DNA of 64,000 bases, from assembly GCF_900070365.1 (NCBI RefSeq), contig NZ_LN850107.1, positions 6,882,001 to 6,946,000 on the forward strand, given 5' to 3'. A program made the translations under genes and the position numbers. Of the stretch, positions 23,459 through 31,692 are shown piece after piece; positions within the stretch are counted from its first letter, which is position 1, and each line of letters starts with the position of its first letter. Under the pieces are notes generated by a model. That model was not told the origin of the DNA. It did no database searches and saw only the letters and a program-made list of their open reading frames with translations. Source of the stretch: Alloactinosynnema sp. L-07. GTDB taxonomy: Bacteria; Actinomycetota; Actinomycetes; Mycobacteriales; Pseudonocardiaceae.

Positions 23459-26230
23459 TTGGAATCCGGAGGCGGACTGGTGGTTGGGCGCGAGACAGAG
23501 GTCGAGTGGCTTGGGCGGGTATTGGCCCGTGCCGGGACCGGTATGCCCGCGACCGCCGTCATTCGTGGCGAAGCGGGGTGCGGCAAGACAGTCGTCCTTG
23601 AGGTGTTGGCTGAGAAGGCTCGGTCGGATGGGTGGACCTGTCTGGCCGTCCGGGGCATTGGGTCCGAGGCGGCGTTGTCCGGCGCGGGTCTTCTGACCAC
23701 GCTCAGGCCGTTGCGCGGAGACCTGGAGTCACTTCCCACCGCACAGGCGGAGGCCCTCGCCGCCGCTATCGGGTGGGAGCGCGCGACCGGTTCCGGCGAC
23801 CGGTTTCTGGTTGGGGCGGCGACACTGTCCCTTCTCGCGACGGCGGCGTCACGCGCGCCGATGCTGGTCGCCGTGGACGACGTGCAGTGGGTCGATGTCG
23901 AGTCGGCGCAGGCGTTGGCGTTCGCCGCTCGCAGGCTTGGGCATGATCGGGTCGCGGTCGTGGTGACGCATCGGGCAGGCCTGCCGCTTCCCGTGCCGTT
24001 GGACGGTTTCGAGGTCCTCACCCTTGAAGGCCTCCCACCGGACGCCGCGCGGGCGCTGCTCGGGCCTGGCTTCTCGGCCGATGTCGTGGCGAAGCTGGTG
24101 GCCGACACGGGCGGCAATCCCCTTGCCCTGACGGAATGTCGACGTTCGCTGAGCCGGGCGCAGCGGGCGGGCGCCGCGCCACTGCCGCGGGCGCTGCCCG
24201 TTCCCGAGCGCCTGCGGGACCTGTACGCCGACGAACTCGGCGGGTTGTCCGCAGGCGCGTGGCGCGCGGCCGTGCTGTGCGCGGCGGCCAGTGGGTCGGA
24301 CGCGGCGCCGGTGCTCGCAGCCTTGACTACCGAGGGACTTGATCCGGCCACCTGCCTGGCTGAGGCGGGCGAGGTGCTGGTCGCCCACGGTGGGCTCCTC
24401 GGGTTCCGGCACCCGCTGCTGCGGTCGGCCACCTGGGATCGGGCCGCCGCGCCCGAGCGCGCGACAGCACACCGTTCGCTCGCGGGCGTGGTGTCGGACC
24501 GGGCCGCGCGAGCCTGGCACCGCGCCGAGGCGACGCCGGGTCACGATGAGGCGCTGGCGGGCGAACTCGCGGCCGTCGCCGAGGTGGATCGGTCCCGCCG
24601 CGGGTTCGCGGCGGCCTCGGCGGCCATGGAGCGGGCGGCCCGGCTCACCTCTGACCCCGTCCTCCGCGCTGACCGGCTCGCCACGGCGACGGACGACGCG
24701 CATGTCGCGGGGGACACCGACCGGGTCCGGCGGCTGGCGGCCGAGGTGCTCGACTCCGCCGCGGAGGCGGAGCCGCGGGCCCGGGTCCTGGTCGCACTGG
24801 GCACGCTCGAACAGTGTTTTGGCACGTTCGCCCGCGCTCGCGACTTCTTTGAACAGGCGGCGAACCTGGCCACTGGACGGCTGCTGATCCGCACACTGAA
24901 CCAGCTCAGCACCATCTGCCACGTCCTCGACGACGTGCTCGGCATGAGCACGACAGCGGCCCGCGCCGAGGCCGTCGCCGACCGGTCGGATCCGGAACAG
25001 GCGATGCTGGCGGCGTACCTGGCGGGCGCGGCCCGGGTCGTGGAGGGCAGGCCGGACCTCGGGGCGCCGCTGATCCACGAGGCCATCGCAGTGCTCGAGT
25101 CCGATCCCGTCCTTCGCGACGATCCGCGGCACCTGCTCGTCTCACTGCTGTGCGCCCGCTGGCTGATGGACCCGACCGTCGCGCTGGGCTACGCGGAACG
25201 GCGGGTCAACCGTGCCCGCGAGGCAGGGGCACTCGGCGTCCTGGCGATGGGCTTGTCCATCTACTCCAGCGGCCTGGCTTGGATGGGCGACCACGTCCGG
25301 GCCCACGCGCACGCGGGTGAGGCGGTCGAACTGCTCGACACCCTCGGCTACACGGCGGACCCGGGTGGCGCCTGCGAGGTGGCGGCGACCGAGTGCGCCG
25401 CCCGTGGAACGCACGACGAGGCCCGGCTGCTGCTCGACCGGGCCCGCCGCAACGTCGTGGTCAACGGGTTCGACCCGATGCCGCCACACCTGGCATGGAC
25501 GGTCGCCTTCTGTGCCCTGTGCCGAGGGGACCTGGCCGAGGTCGTCACTGTGCTGGAGGACCAGATAGCCCGGTTCAACGGCGTCGGCTCAAATCTGGAG
25601 CCGCTCGGCGTGGCCCCGGAACTGGTCGAGGCCTATCTGGGTCTCGGCCGCGACGACGACGCCCGCGACCTCGCAGGCAGATTCGCCGCCGCCCAGCAGG
25701 CACCCAACGGGCACGTGGCCGCGATGGTCAGCCGATGCGAAGGCCTCGTGGCGGCGAACCTGGACGACGCGGCGTCGGCGTTCGAGCGAGCCCTCGCGCT
25801 GCACGCGCACCAGCCTGACCGGCTCGAACTGGCGCGCACCCACCTGCTGTACGGCATGCGACTGCGGCGGGGCGGCAGGCGGATCGACGCCCGCGCACAG
25901 CTCGAAGCCGCGCGCCGGGCGTTCGCCGAGATGGACCTGGCGCTGTGGGCCGAGCGGGCGTCCCACGAGTTGGCGGGCACCGGGGAGCGCACCCAGGCCC
26001 GCGACGGCACCGGGCAGCCACTGTCCTCGCAGGAGACCAGGGTCGCGCTGCTGGTGGCCCGGGGACTGACGAACCGTGAGGTGGCCGCCGCGCTGTTCCT
26101 CAGCCCCAAGACAGTCGAGCACCACCTGGGCGCGGTCCTGCGTAAGCGCGGCCTGCGCTCCCGCACCGAGCTGGCGCATGCCGTTGCCGCCGATGACTGG
26201 GTGACCGTCGTAGCCAGCACCGATGGCTAG
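23459..26230 (+). CDS. Large ATP-binding LuxR-family (LAL) transcriptional regulator
   Basis: The product has 923 residues from a TTG with GAGGAG upstream. An AAA/STAND ATPase occupies the N-terminus with Walker A GEAGCGKT (37-44) and a Walker B-like LVAVDDVQW near 140. A long TPR-like helical region follows (about 330-840). The last 60 residues are a LuxR HTH (LSSQETRVALLVARGLTNRE, then SPKTVEHHL). LAL regulators such as MalT and PikD act as large activators of catabolic or secondary-metabolite genes in response to an inducer. No biosynthetic cluster is adjacent, so the target is unknown. Confidence 0.9.
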   Translation: MESGGGLVVGRETEVEWLGRVLARAGTGMPATAVIRGEAGCGKTVVLEVLAEKARSDGWTCLAVRGIGSEAALSGAGLLTTLRPLRGDLESLPTAQAEALAAAIGWERATGSGDRFLVGAATLSLLATAASRAPMLVAVDDVQWVDVESAQALAFAARRLGHDRVAVVVTHRAGLPLPVPLDGFEVLTLEGLPPDAARALLGPGFSADVVAKLVADTGGNPLALTECRRSLSRAQRAGAAPLPRALPVPERLRDLYADELGGLSAGAWRAAVLCAAASGSDAAPVLAALTTEGLDPATCLAEAGEVLVAHGGLLGFRHPLLRSATWDRAAAPERATAHRSLAGVVSDRAARAWHRAEATPGHDEALAGELAAVAEVDRSRRGFAAASAAMERAARLTSDPVLRADRLATATDDAHVAGDTDRVRRLAAEVLDSAAEAEPRARVLVALGTLEQCFGTFARARDFFEQAANLATGRLLIRTLNQLSTICHVLDDVLGMSTTAARAEAVADRSDPEQAMLAAYLAGAARVVEGRPDLGAPLIHEAIAVLESDPVLRDDPRHLLVSLLCARWLMDPTVALGYAERRVNRAREAGALGVLAMGLSIYSSGLAWMGDHVRAHAHAGEAVELLDTLGYTADPGGACEVAATECAARGTHDEARLLLDRARRNVVVNGFDPMPPHLAWTVAFCALCRGDLAEVVTVLEDQIARFNGVGSNLEPLGVAPELVEAYLGLGRDDDARDLAGRFAAAQQAPNGHVAAMVSRCEGLVAANLDDAASAFERALALHAHQPDRLELARTHLLYGMRLRRGGRRIDARAQLEAARRAFAEMDLALWAERASHELAGTGERTQARDGTGQPLSSQETRVALLVARGLTNREVAAALFLSPKTVEHHLGAVLRKRGLRSRTELAHAVAADDWVTVVASTDG

Positions 26231-26269
26231 GTCATCCACACGAATCGTGTTCCTGGGTTGATCTACAAC

Positions 26270-26479
26270 CTACGTCTGGTCATCCTCGCCAACCACCGTG
26301 CCGAACCACCTGAATCGCAGCTCGCGCACGTGATGGGTGGTGCCGTCCAGGATCACGAGCAGCGCATCGACCTGTTCGACGTCCAGGTCTTCGCGCACTA
26401 TGGCCGCCGCCACGTGCGGCAGTTTCGCTCCGAGTGCGGCGAGCACCTTGGCCACGTCGGTTTCCTCCAGCCCGATCAC
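26270..26479 (-). CDS. Small hypothetical protein, third gene of a minus-strand group
   Basis: The product has 69 residues from a GTG at 26479, which overlaps the upstream stop as GTGA. The sequence is helical (EETDVAKVLAALGAKLPHV, then REDLDVEQVDALLVILDGT) with a charged tail. I cannot name the family. The stop/start overlap argues that this frame and the one upstream are real genes. It is divergent from the XRE-TPR regulator. Confidence 0.5.
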   Translation of the reverse strand: MIGLEETDVAKVLAALGAKLPHVAAAIVREDLDVEQVDALLVILDGTTHHVRELRFRWFGTVVGEDDQT

Positions 26480-26755
26480 TGCGGACCGCCGTGGACCGAA
26501 ACCCGGTGCCGAGCAAGGATATTCGCCGCGTCGGCTGGGCTGACACCGAGGCAGATCGCGCGGCACGCAGGGCACAGCACGTGCGCCCGCACCGGGTCCG
26601 GGACGGGAGGTGGCGGCGGGGTGCGCGCCCACCGGCGGGCCAGATCCGGGCGGCTCAACGCCAGTCCGCTGCGGTTGTGCTGGTGCTCGACCGGCGCGGC
26701 GGGGCAGCCGCACCGGCCGAGGTCCGTGGTCCGCGTGGTAGGGGCACGGCGGCAT
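26476..26755 (-). pseudogene. Small CxxC protein gene, probably frameshifted
   Basis: One frame begins with ATG 26755 and reads MPPCPYHADHGPR. A second frame, from about 26720 down to the stop at 26476-26478, reads CGCPAAPVEHQHNRSGLALS, then DLARRW and RAHVLCPACRAICLG. The second frame has protein-like content and ends in the GTGA overlap with the next gene, but it has no usable start of its own before about 26590. Joining the two frames with a shift near 26715 gives one coherent small Cys-rich protein with C-x-C and C-x-x-C motifs. I therefore read this as a single frameshifted gene, or a sequencing error. Confidence 0.35.
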
Positions 26756-26924
26756 GCCGGTGGGGCCGTCGCGGACGTGCCCGGTCGGATGGGGCGGCAC
26801 GGGCTGCTTCGGCCACAACTCCGGCGATGGCGAGGACAGCGGCGGCACCGAGGATCGCGAGTACGGTCACGATGATCAGCGTCAGCGCGCGGGGCGGTGC
26901 GCGGGAGCGCAGACCACGGGGCAT
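26655..26924 (-). CDS. Possible single-span membrane protein
   Basis: A frame of 89 residues from ATG 26924 starts MPRGLRSRAPPR and continues with a clear hydrophobic helix at about 14-42 (LIIVTVLAILGAAAVLAIAG). The tail is Arg/Pro/Ser-rich and runs over the start of the next gene in another frame, so only the first 50 residues look like genuine coding sequence. If real, it is the first gene of the small minus-strand group. Confidence 0.35.
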   Translation of the reverse strand: MPRGLRSRAPPRALTLIIVTVLAILGAAAVLAIAGVVAEAARAAPSDRARPRRPHRHAAVPLPRGPRTSAGAAAPPRRSSTSTTAADWR

Positions 26925-26953
26925 TCGGGGGCATCGCGGGGCAGATCACGTCG

Positions 26954-26982
26954 CTGACGCTCCGAGCTCGCTCGACTACCCT
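26954..26982 (+). promoter_or_regulatory. Promoter of the XRE-TPR regulator (leaderless)
   Basis: The -35 CTGACG is at 26954-26959 and the -10 TACCCT at 26977-26982, with a 17-bp spacer. The GTG start codon lies 6 nt after the -10, so the transcript should begin at the start codon. Confidence 0.6.
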
Positions 26983-26988
26983 AAGCGG

Positions 26989-28308
26989 GTGCCCGAGGCC
27001 AACGAGTCATTGCGCGCCGCCCGCGAACGCCTGCCGTCGCGGCGCGTGCCCGGCGAGGCAATGGGGCGGGCGGAGCTGGCCGAGGCGGTCAATGCCAGGC
27101 TGTGGAACACCACCGGCAAACGCTTCGATCTCGACGCGCGCGCCGTCGCACGCTGGGAGCGCGGCGCGGTCCGCTGGCCTGGGGCGCACTACCGGGCGGC
27201 TTTGCGGCACGTGCTCGGTGCGGCCGACGACGCGGCGCTTGGGTTCCGCTGCCCGAGTCCGACGCGGACAGCGGCGATTGCCGTTGGCTCCGACCTGCGG
27301 ACCTCCACGGACCTGGGAGGGATTCTCATGGCCACCGCCGACGAGTCGAGCGACCTTCTCGCCCGTGCCGAGGCCACCAACGTCGGCGACCTGACAGTTG
27401 AGCAGTTGCATTCCGATGTGCGGCGTACCGCCGCGAGCTACCTCCAGGTCGACACATTGCCGCTGTTCGCCCGCACCCGCGCTGTGCGCGATCGGGCGTT
27501 TAGCCTCCTTGACGGACGCCAAAGGCCAGACCAGACCCGCGACCTGTACGCCGCCGCCGGATGGTCGCTGACCCTGCTCGCGTGGATGACCACAGACTTG
27601 GGACGCCCCGACATCGCCGAAGCCCACTGCCGCACCGCATGGGCGTGCGCCGAGAACGCCGATCACGACGGGCTCCGCGCCTGGGTCCGCGCCACCCAAC
27701 ACACAGCCGCGTTCTGGCAGAACGATCACCAGCGGGCCGCGCGGTATGCCGCCGACGGCCTCGCCTACGCCACCGGCAGCGCCCGCACGTTCCTGGCCAG
27801 CGCCTACGCGCTCGACACGGCCCGCCTCGGCCGAACCGCCGATGCGCGAGAGGCGCTGGTCGTGGCCCAACGGGCCGCAGACGCGAGCGACCCCACACGC
27901 GACGACCTGGCCGGGCCATTCACCTGCCGTGCCGAACGCGCGGCCGGGTTCTGGTCCGACGTCGCCCTGTCCCTCGGCCAGCCCGAGATCACTGCTGAAC
28001 ACGCAGACGCGGCGGTGGCGAGGCTCCACACCCTGCCAGCCGAGGCCCGCAATCCTGGCTCCGAGCGCATGATCCGCCTACAGCAGGTGAAGGCCCGACT
28101 TGCACTCGGCGAGCTGGACGGTGCCGCCGACGCTCTTGCCCCCGTCATGGCGACCGCGCCGGAGCACCGTGTGCGTCCGCTGATGGCCCGACTCGCCGAG
28201 GTCGGCGCTGCCTCCGCTGCGTTCCCTGGAGAACGCATTGCTCAGCGGATCGGGTCCGAGGTCGCCGAGTTCATCCGCCATCCCGTTGTCGCCGAGTTGA
28301 CCGCCTGA
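26989..28308 (+). CDS. HTH (XRE-like) regulator with TPR-like sensory domain
   Basis: The product has 439 residues from a GTG placed by the leaderless promoter. Residues about 22-65 carry the DNA-binding region: GRAELAEAVNARLWNT and a WERGAVRWPGAHYR segment as in actinobacterial XRE proteins that recognise the operator through a late helix. From about 100 onward the protein is a helical-repeat array (ARAEATNVGDLT, LYAAAGWSLTLLAW, AEAHCRTAWACAEN and so on), like TPR regulators that bind a peptide or small molecule. A 2H phosphoesterase gene follows after 16 nt, so they are probably co-transcribed. The ligand is unknown. Confidence 0.82.
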   Translation: MPEANESLRAARERLPSRRVPGEAMGRAELAEAVNARLWNTTGKRFDLDARAVARWERGAVRWPGAHYRAALRHVLGAADDAALGFRCPSPTRTAAIAVGSDLRTSTDLGGILMATADESSDLLARAEATNVGDLTVEQLHSDVRRTAASYLQVDTLPLFARTRAVRDRAFSLLDGRQRPDQTRDLYAAAGWSLTLLAWMTTDLGRPDIAEAHCRTAWACAENADHDGLRAWVRATQHTAAFWQNDHQRAARYAADGLAYATGSARTFLASAYALDTARLGRTADAREALVVAQRAADASDPTRDDLAGPFTCRAERAAGFWSDVALSLGQPEITAEHADAAVARLHTLPAEARNPGSERMIRLQQVKARLALGELDGAADALAPVMATAPEHRVRPLMARLAEVGAASAAFPGERIAQRIGSEVAEFIRHPVVAELTA

Positions 28309-28324
28309 CCGAGAGGGAGATCGC

Positions 28325-28948
28325 GTGACCGAGCTGGAGCCGATGCGGGATCACTGGTGGTGGCGGCCAGGCTGGCGGCCGAGTCGGTCGTTCTTCACGT
28401 GGCACTTCACGTTCGCCGATCAGCCCGCCGCCGAGCGACTCGTCGCCGACTACGCGCACATTTTCGAGAAGCTGCCCATGCTCGACGCTGTGCCGTTGCG
28501 CTGGCTGCACCTCACCACGCAAGGCATCGGCTTCACCGACGAGGTCGGCCGCGGTGACCTCGACCGGATGATCGAGGCCACGCGGGAACGCTGCGCGCGG
28601 CTAGAGCCGTTCACCGTCACCCTCGGCCCTGCTCACGTCGACCCCGAGACGGTCCAGATGCCGGTCCGCCCGGCTGAACCGCTGGTTCGAGTGCGTGCCG
28701 CGATCCGTGACGCCATCGCCGACGTGTGGGGCGCGGACCAGGTGCCCGAGGCGGCCGACAGTTTCCGTGCGCACGTCACCCTGGCGTACTCGAACGCGGC
28801 CGGACCCGCAGACCCCATCGCGGTTGCCCTGGCAGCGTACGGCGATCGGAAAGCCGACGTCACCGTGTCCGCTGTCTCTCTGATCGACTTGAACCGAGAT
28901 CGCAAATCATACGAGTGGACGGACGTGGAATCCGTGGAACTCGGCTAA
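28325..28948 (+). CDS. 2H phosphoesterase (2'-5' RNA ligase / cyclic phosphodiesterase family)
   Basis: The product has 207 residues from a GTG with GAGGGAG upstream. The two catalytic H-x-T motifs are present: H62-L-T64 (HLTTQG) and H150-V-T152 (HVTLAY), with the spacing of the LigT/2H superfamily. Such enzymes hydrolyse 2',3'-cyclic or 2'-5' phosphodiester bonds in RNA ends or nucleotides. It sits directly behind an XRE-TPR regulator, a pairing I recall from other actinomycetes but cannot assign to a process. Confidence 0.85.
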   Translation: MTELEPMRDHWWWRPGWRPSRSFFTWHFTFADQPAAERLVADYAHIFEKLPMLDAVPLRWLHLTTQGIGFTDEVGRGDLDRMIEATRERCARLEPFTVTLGPAHVDPETVQMPVRPAEPLVRVRAAIRDAIADVWGADQVPEAADSFRAHVTLAYSNAAGPADPIAVALAAYGDRKADVTVSAVSLIDLNRDRKSYEWTDVESVELG

Positions 28949-29086
28949 ATCGAGCGAGCAATGAGCATTCAGGAGTCGGCGGTCATGAGTGGAACCCGTT
29001 TGAGTCGCAGCAGGAGCCGCAGTTCATAGCTCTGTGGTAGCCAGCGTCAGGCAGGAGCGGCGATATGGGGCGCCCGCAACGGGCAT

Positions 29087-29524
29087 CTAGTGGGTGGCCG
29101 CGACCGCGCCGTCGATCAGCCCGAGTTGGGCGGCGAACTCCGGCTTCATCACGAACAACTCGATGGCCAGGTTGTCGGGCGCGCGCAGGTTGAGGTGGTA
29201 GCCGCCGTCGGTCTCCGCGATCGGCGAGTGCTCCACCCCGAGTGCCGCCAGCCGTTGGTCCCAGGTGAGCAGGTCCGCTGGGTCGGCCACGGCGAGCGCC
29301 AGGTGATCGAGTCCGGTCTGTCGTTCGTCGAACGGTCCGCGCACGGTGCCGCCGTGGTCGGACAGGATGACCGCGATCCGGGCGCCGCGCTCGATCATGA
29401 AGCAGTACGAGGCCGCCTCGTGGAGGCACTCGAAACCCATGACCTCACCCCAGAAACGTCGTGCGGCCGGGCGGTCGGCGACGCTGAGCGACACATGCGA
29501 CAGCCCGAGGATGAGGGGAGTCAT
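29087..29524 (-). CDS. VOC-family (glyoxalase/bleomycin-resistance fold) protein
   Basis: The product has 145 residues from ATG 29524, which overlaps the stop of a 42-codon ORF upstream (ATGA). It is a single VOC module of two beta-alpha-beta-beta-beta units: GLSHVSLSVADRPAARRFW at the start, GLDHLALAV in the middle and LRAPDNLAIELF near the end. Likely metal ligands are the His of SHVSL, the His of LDHLA and the Glu of AIELF. The substrate is unknown; the family includes dioxygenases, glyoxalases and antibiotic-binding proteins. Confidence 0.87.
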   Translation of the reverse strand: MTPLILGLSHVSLSVADRPAARRFWGEVMGFECLHEAASYCFMIERGARIAVILSDHGGTVRGPFDERQTGLDHLALAVADPADLLTWDQRLAALGVEHSPIAETDGGYHLNLRAPDNLAIELFVMKPEFAAQLGLIDGAVAATH

Positions 29525-29649
29525 CGCCGCTGCGCTCGGCTGCGAAGGATGTACCACGGCCACGGGTGGAAAGGCGCCCACAGTGCCAGGGCGACCGGCC
29601 CAGGGGTGGCGAGCGCGTTCAGGATGCGTGACCAGCGAGTGTTCGTCAT
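29521..29649 (-). CDS. 42-residue Trp-rich small protein coupled to the VOC gene
   Basis: ATG 29649 opens 42 codons; the TGA overlaps the VOC start codon as ATGA. The peptide starts MTNTRWSRILNALATPG, continues with a hydrophobic stretch containing four tryptophans in about 12 residues (LALWAPFHPWPWYI) and ends in RSRAQRR. It may be membrane-associated. It is too short for most gene finders, and there is no strong Shine-Dalgarno. Stop/start overlap and residue bias are the only support. Confidence 0.5.
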   Translation of the reverse strand: MTNTRWSRILNALATPGPVALALWAPFHPWPWYILRSRAQRR

Positions 29650-29727
29650 GCGTCGAGGGTCACGCCGGGCCCGCGCCGGTCGCGTCGGGTGAATCCCCCA
29701 ATCCCGATGGATTGGGGGATCGACCCG

Positions 29728-31692
29728 TCAGGCCACGGGCTCGACCGCGCCCGCGAACTGCGCCTGGTACAGCGTCGCGTACGCACCGCCCGCTGCCAGG
29801 AGCCCCGCGTGCGTGCCCTGTTCCACGATCCGGCCCGCGTCCATCACCAGGATCAGGTCGGCGTCGCGGATGGTCGAGAGCCGGTGCGCGATCACGAACG
29901 ACGTGCGGTCCGAGCGCAGGGCCGCCATGGCGTGCTGGACCAGCAGCTCCGTCCGGGTGTCCACAGAGGACGTCGCCTCGTCCAGGATCAGCAGGGCCGG
30001 GTCCGACAGGAAAGCTCGGGCGATCGTGATCAGCTGCTTCTCGCCCGCGCTGATGTTGGAGCCCTCTTCGTCGATGACCGTGTCGTAGCCGTCCGGCAGC
30101 GAGTGCACGAACCGGTCCACGAACGTCGCGCGCGCCGCCTCCAGGATTTCCTCCGAGGACGCGGTCGGGCGGCCGTAGGCGATATTGTCCCGGATGGTTC
30201 CGTGGAACAGCCACGTGTCCTGCAGGACCATCCCGATCTGGTCGCGCAGCGCGTGCCGGGGCATCGACGCGACATCCACCCCGTCCAGCGTGATCCGGCC
30301 GCCGTCCAGGTCGTAGAAGCGCATGACCAAGTTGACCAGCGTCGTCTTCCCCGCGCCGGTCGGGCCCACGATCGCCACCGTCTGGCCCGGTTCGGCGACC
30401 AGGGACAGGTCGGTGATCAGCGGGACGTCCGGCTCGTATCGGAAGCTCACATCCGCGAACTCGACCCGGCCCCTGGTCACCGGGGCGGCGGCGGTCGACT
30501 CCTCGGCGGGTTCCTCCGGCGCGTCGAGCAGCTCGAAGACGCGTTCGGCCGAGGCCACGCCGCTCTGGAGCAGGTTCATCATCGAGGCGACCTGGGTCAG
30601 CGGCTGGGTGAACTGGCGGGAGTACTGGATGAACGCCTGCACGTCGCCCAAGGTCATGGTGCCGGAGGCGACGCGCAGGCCGCCGAGGACGGCGATGACG
30701 ACGTAGGTCAGGTTTCCCAGGAACATCATCGTCGGCATGATCAGACCGCTGGCGAACTGCGCGCCGAACCCCGCCTTGAACAGGGCCTCGTTCTGCGTTT
30801 CGAAGGCCTTCTCGACCTCGCGCTGACGGCCGAAGACCTTGGTCAGCGCGTGCCCGGTGAAGGACTCCTCGACGTGGGCGTTCAACGTTCCCGTCGCGCG
30901 CCACTGGGCGATGAACTGCTTCTGCGAGCGCTTCATGATCGCGCCGGTGACCATGATGGTCAGCGGGATGCTGATGATCGCGATCAGCGCCAGGGTCGGG
31001 CTGATCCAGAACATCATGCCCACGACGAAGATCACCGTCAGCAGCGACGACAGCAGCTGGCTCATGGTCTGCTGGAGCACCTGGGCGACGTTGTCGATGT
31101 CGTTGGTGACCCGGCTCAGCAGCTCGCCGCGCGGCTGGCGGTCGAAGTAGGACAGCGGCAGGCGGTGGATCTTGTCCTCGACCTCCGCGCGCATCCGCTG
31201 CATGGTCCGCTGCACGACCCCGTTGAGCAGCAGGCCCTGCAGCAGGCCGAGCACCGCCGAGCCGACATAGAGGCCCATCACCCACAGCAGCACCGTGCCG
31301 ACCGCGCCGAAGTCGACGCCCTGGCCGGGGATGACGTTCATCGCGGTGAGCATGTCGGCGAGCTGGTGGTTGCCCGCGGCGCGCAGTTCTTCGACGGCCT
31401 GGGCCTTGGTGACGTCACCGGAGAGGTTCTTGCCGAACAGGCCCTCGAAGATCAGGTTGGTGGCGTCACCGAGGATCTTCGGCGCGACCGACATCAGCGC
31501 GACGCTGGCCACGGCCAGGGCGAGCACCGCCCACACCTTGCCGCGCTCCGGTCGCAGTCGGGCGAACAGGCGCTTGGCCGACGGCCCGAAGGTCATCGAC
31601 TTCTGGCCGACCATCCCACCGCCGAACGGGCCGCGGCCCGAGCCGAAACCCTGACCCTGGACCCGCTCGGTCACCTTCATCGTGCTGGTCAC
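29728..31692 (-). CDS. ABC exporter half-transporter, subunit with canonical catalytic site
   Basis: The product has 654 residues from GTG 31692, overlapping the stop of the partner gene (GTGA). A glycine-rich N-terminal extension (GQGFGSGRGPFGGG) precedes six membrane helices (about 50-370) and a nucleotide-binding domain. Walker A is GPTGAGKTT and Walker B is LLILDEATSSVD with the catalytic Glu intact. The signature loop is NISAGEKQ rather than LSGGQ. Together with the partner at 31689 it fits a heterodimeric type IV exporter of the TM287/288 kind: this subunit supplies the working Walker B and the partner supplies the good signature. The exported compound is unknown; TetR control suggests a drug or metabolite. 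Confidence 0.92.
   Translation of the reverse strand: MTSTMKVTERVQGQGFGSGRGPFGGGMVGQKSMTFGPSAKRLFARLRPERGKVWAVLALAVASVALMSVAPKILGDATNLIFEGLFGKNLSGDVTKAQAVEELRAAGNHQLADMLTAMNVIPGQGVDFGAVGTVLLWVMGLYVGSAVLGLLQGLLLNGVVQRTMQRMRAEVEDKIHRLPLSYFDRQPRGELLSRVTNDIDNVAQVLQQTMSQLLSSLLTVIFVVGMMFWISPTLALIAIISIPLTIMVTGAIMKRSQKQFIAQWRATGTLNAHVEESFTGHALTKVFGRQREVEKAFETQNEALFKAGFGAQFASGLIMPTMMFLGNLTYVVIAVLGGLRVASGTMTLGDVQAFIQYSRQFTQPLTQVASMMNLLQSGVASAERVFELLDAPEEPAEESTAAAPVTRGRVEFADVSFRYEPDVPLITDLSLVAEPGQTVAIVGPTGAGKTTLVNLVMRFYDLDGGRITLDGVDVASMPRHALRDQIGMVLQDTWLFHGTIRDNIAYGRPTASSEEILEAARATFVDRFVHSLPDGYDTVIDEEGSNISAGEKQLITIARAFLSDPALLILDEATSSVDTRTELLVQHAMAALRSDRTSFVIAHRLSTIRDADLILVMDAGRIVEQGTHAGLLAAGGAYATLYQAQFAGAVEPVA

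Noticed and set aside
29072..29084. GCCCG/CGGGC hairpin just after the VOC gene
   Set aside because: Five base pairs with a 3-nt loop and no U-tract is too weak to call a terminator.
28962..29086. Tiny frames after the 2H gene, including a 14-codon Cys-rich peptide on the minus strand (MNCGSCCDSNG...)
   Set aside because: No ribosome binding site, no coupling to a gene and too short to judge by composition.
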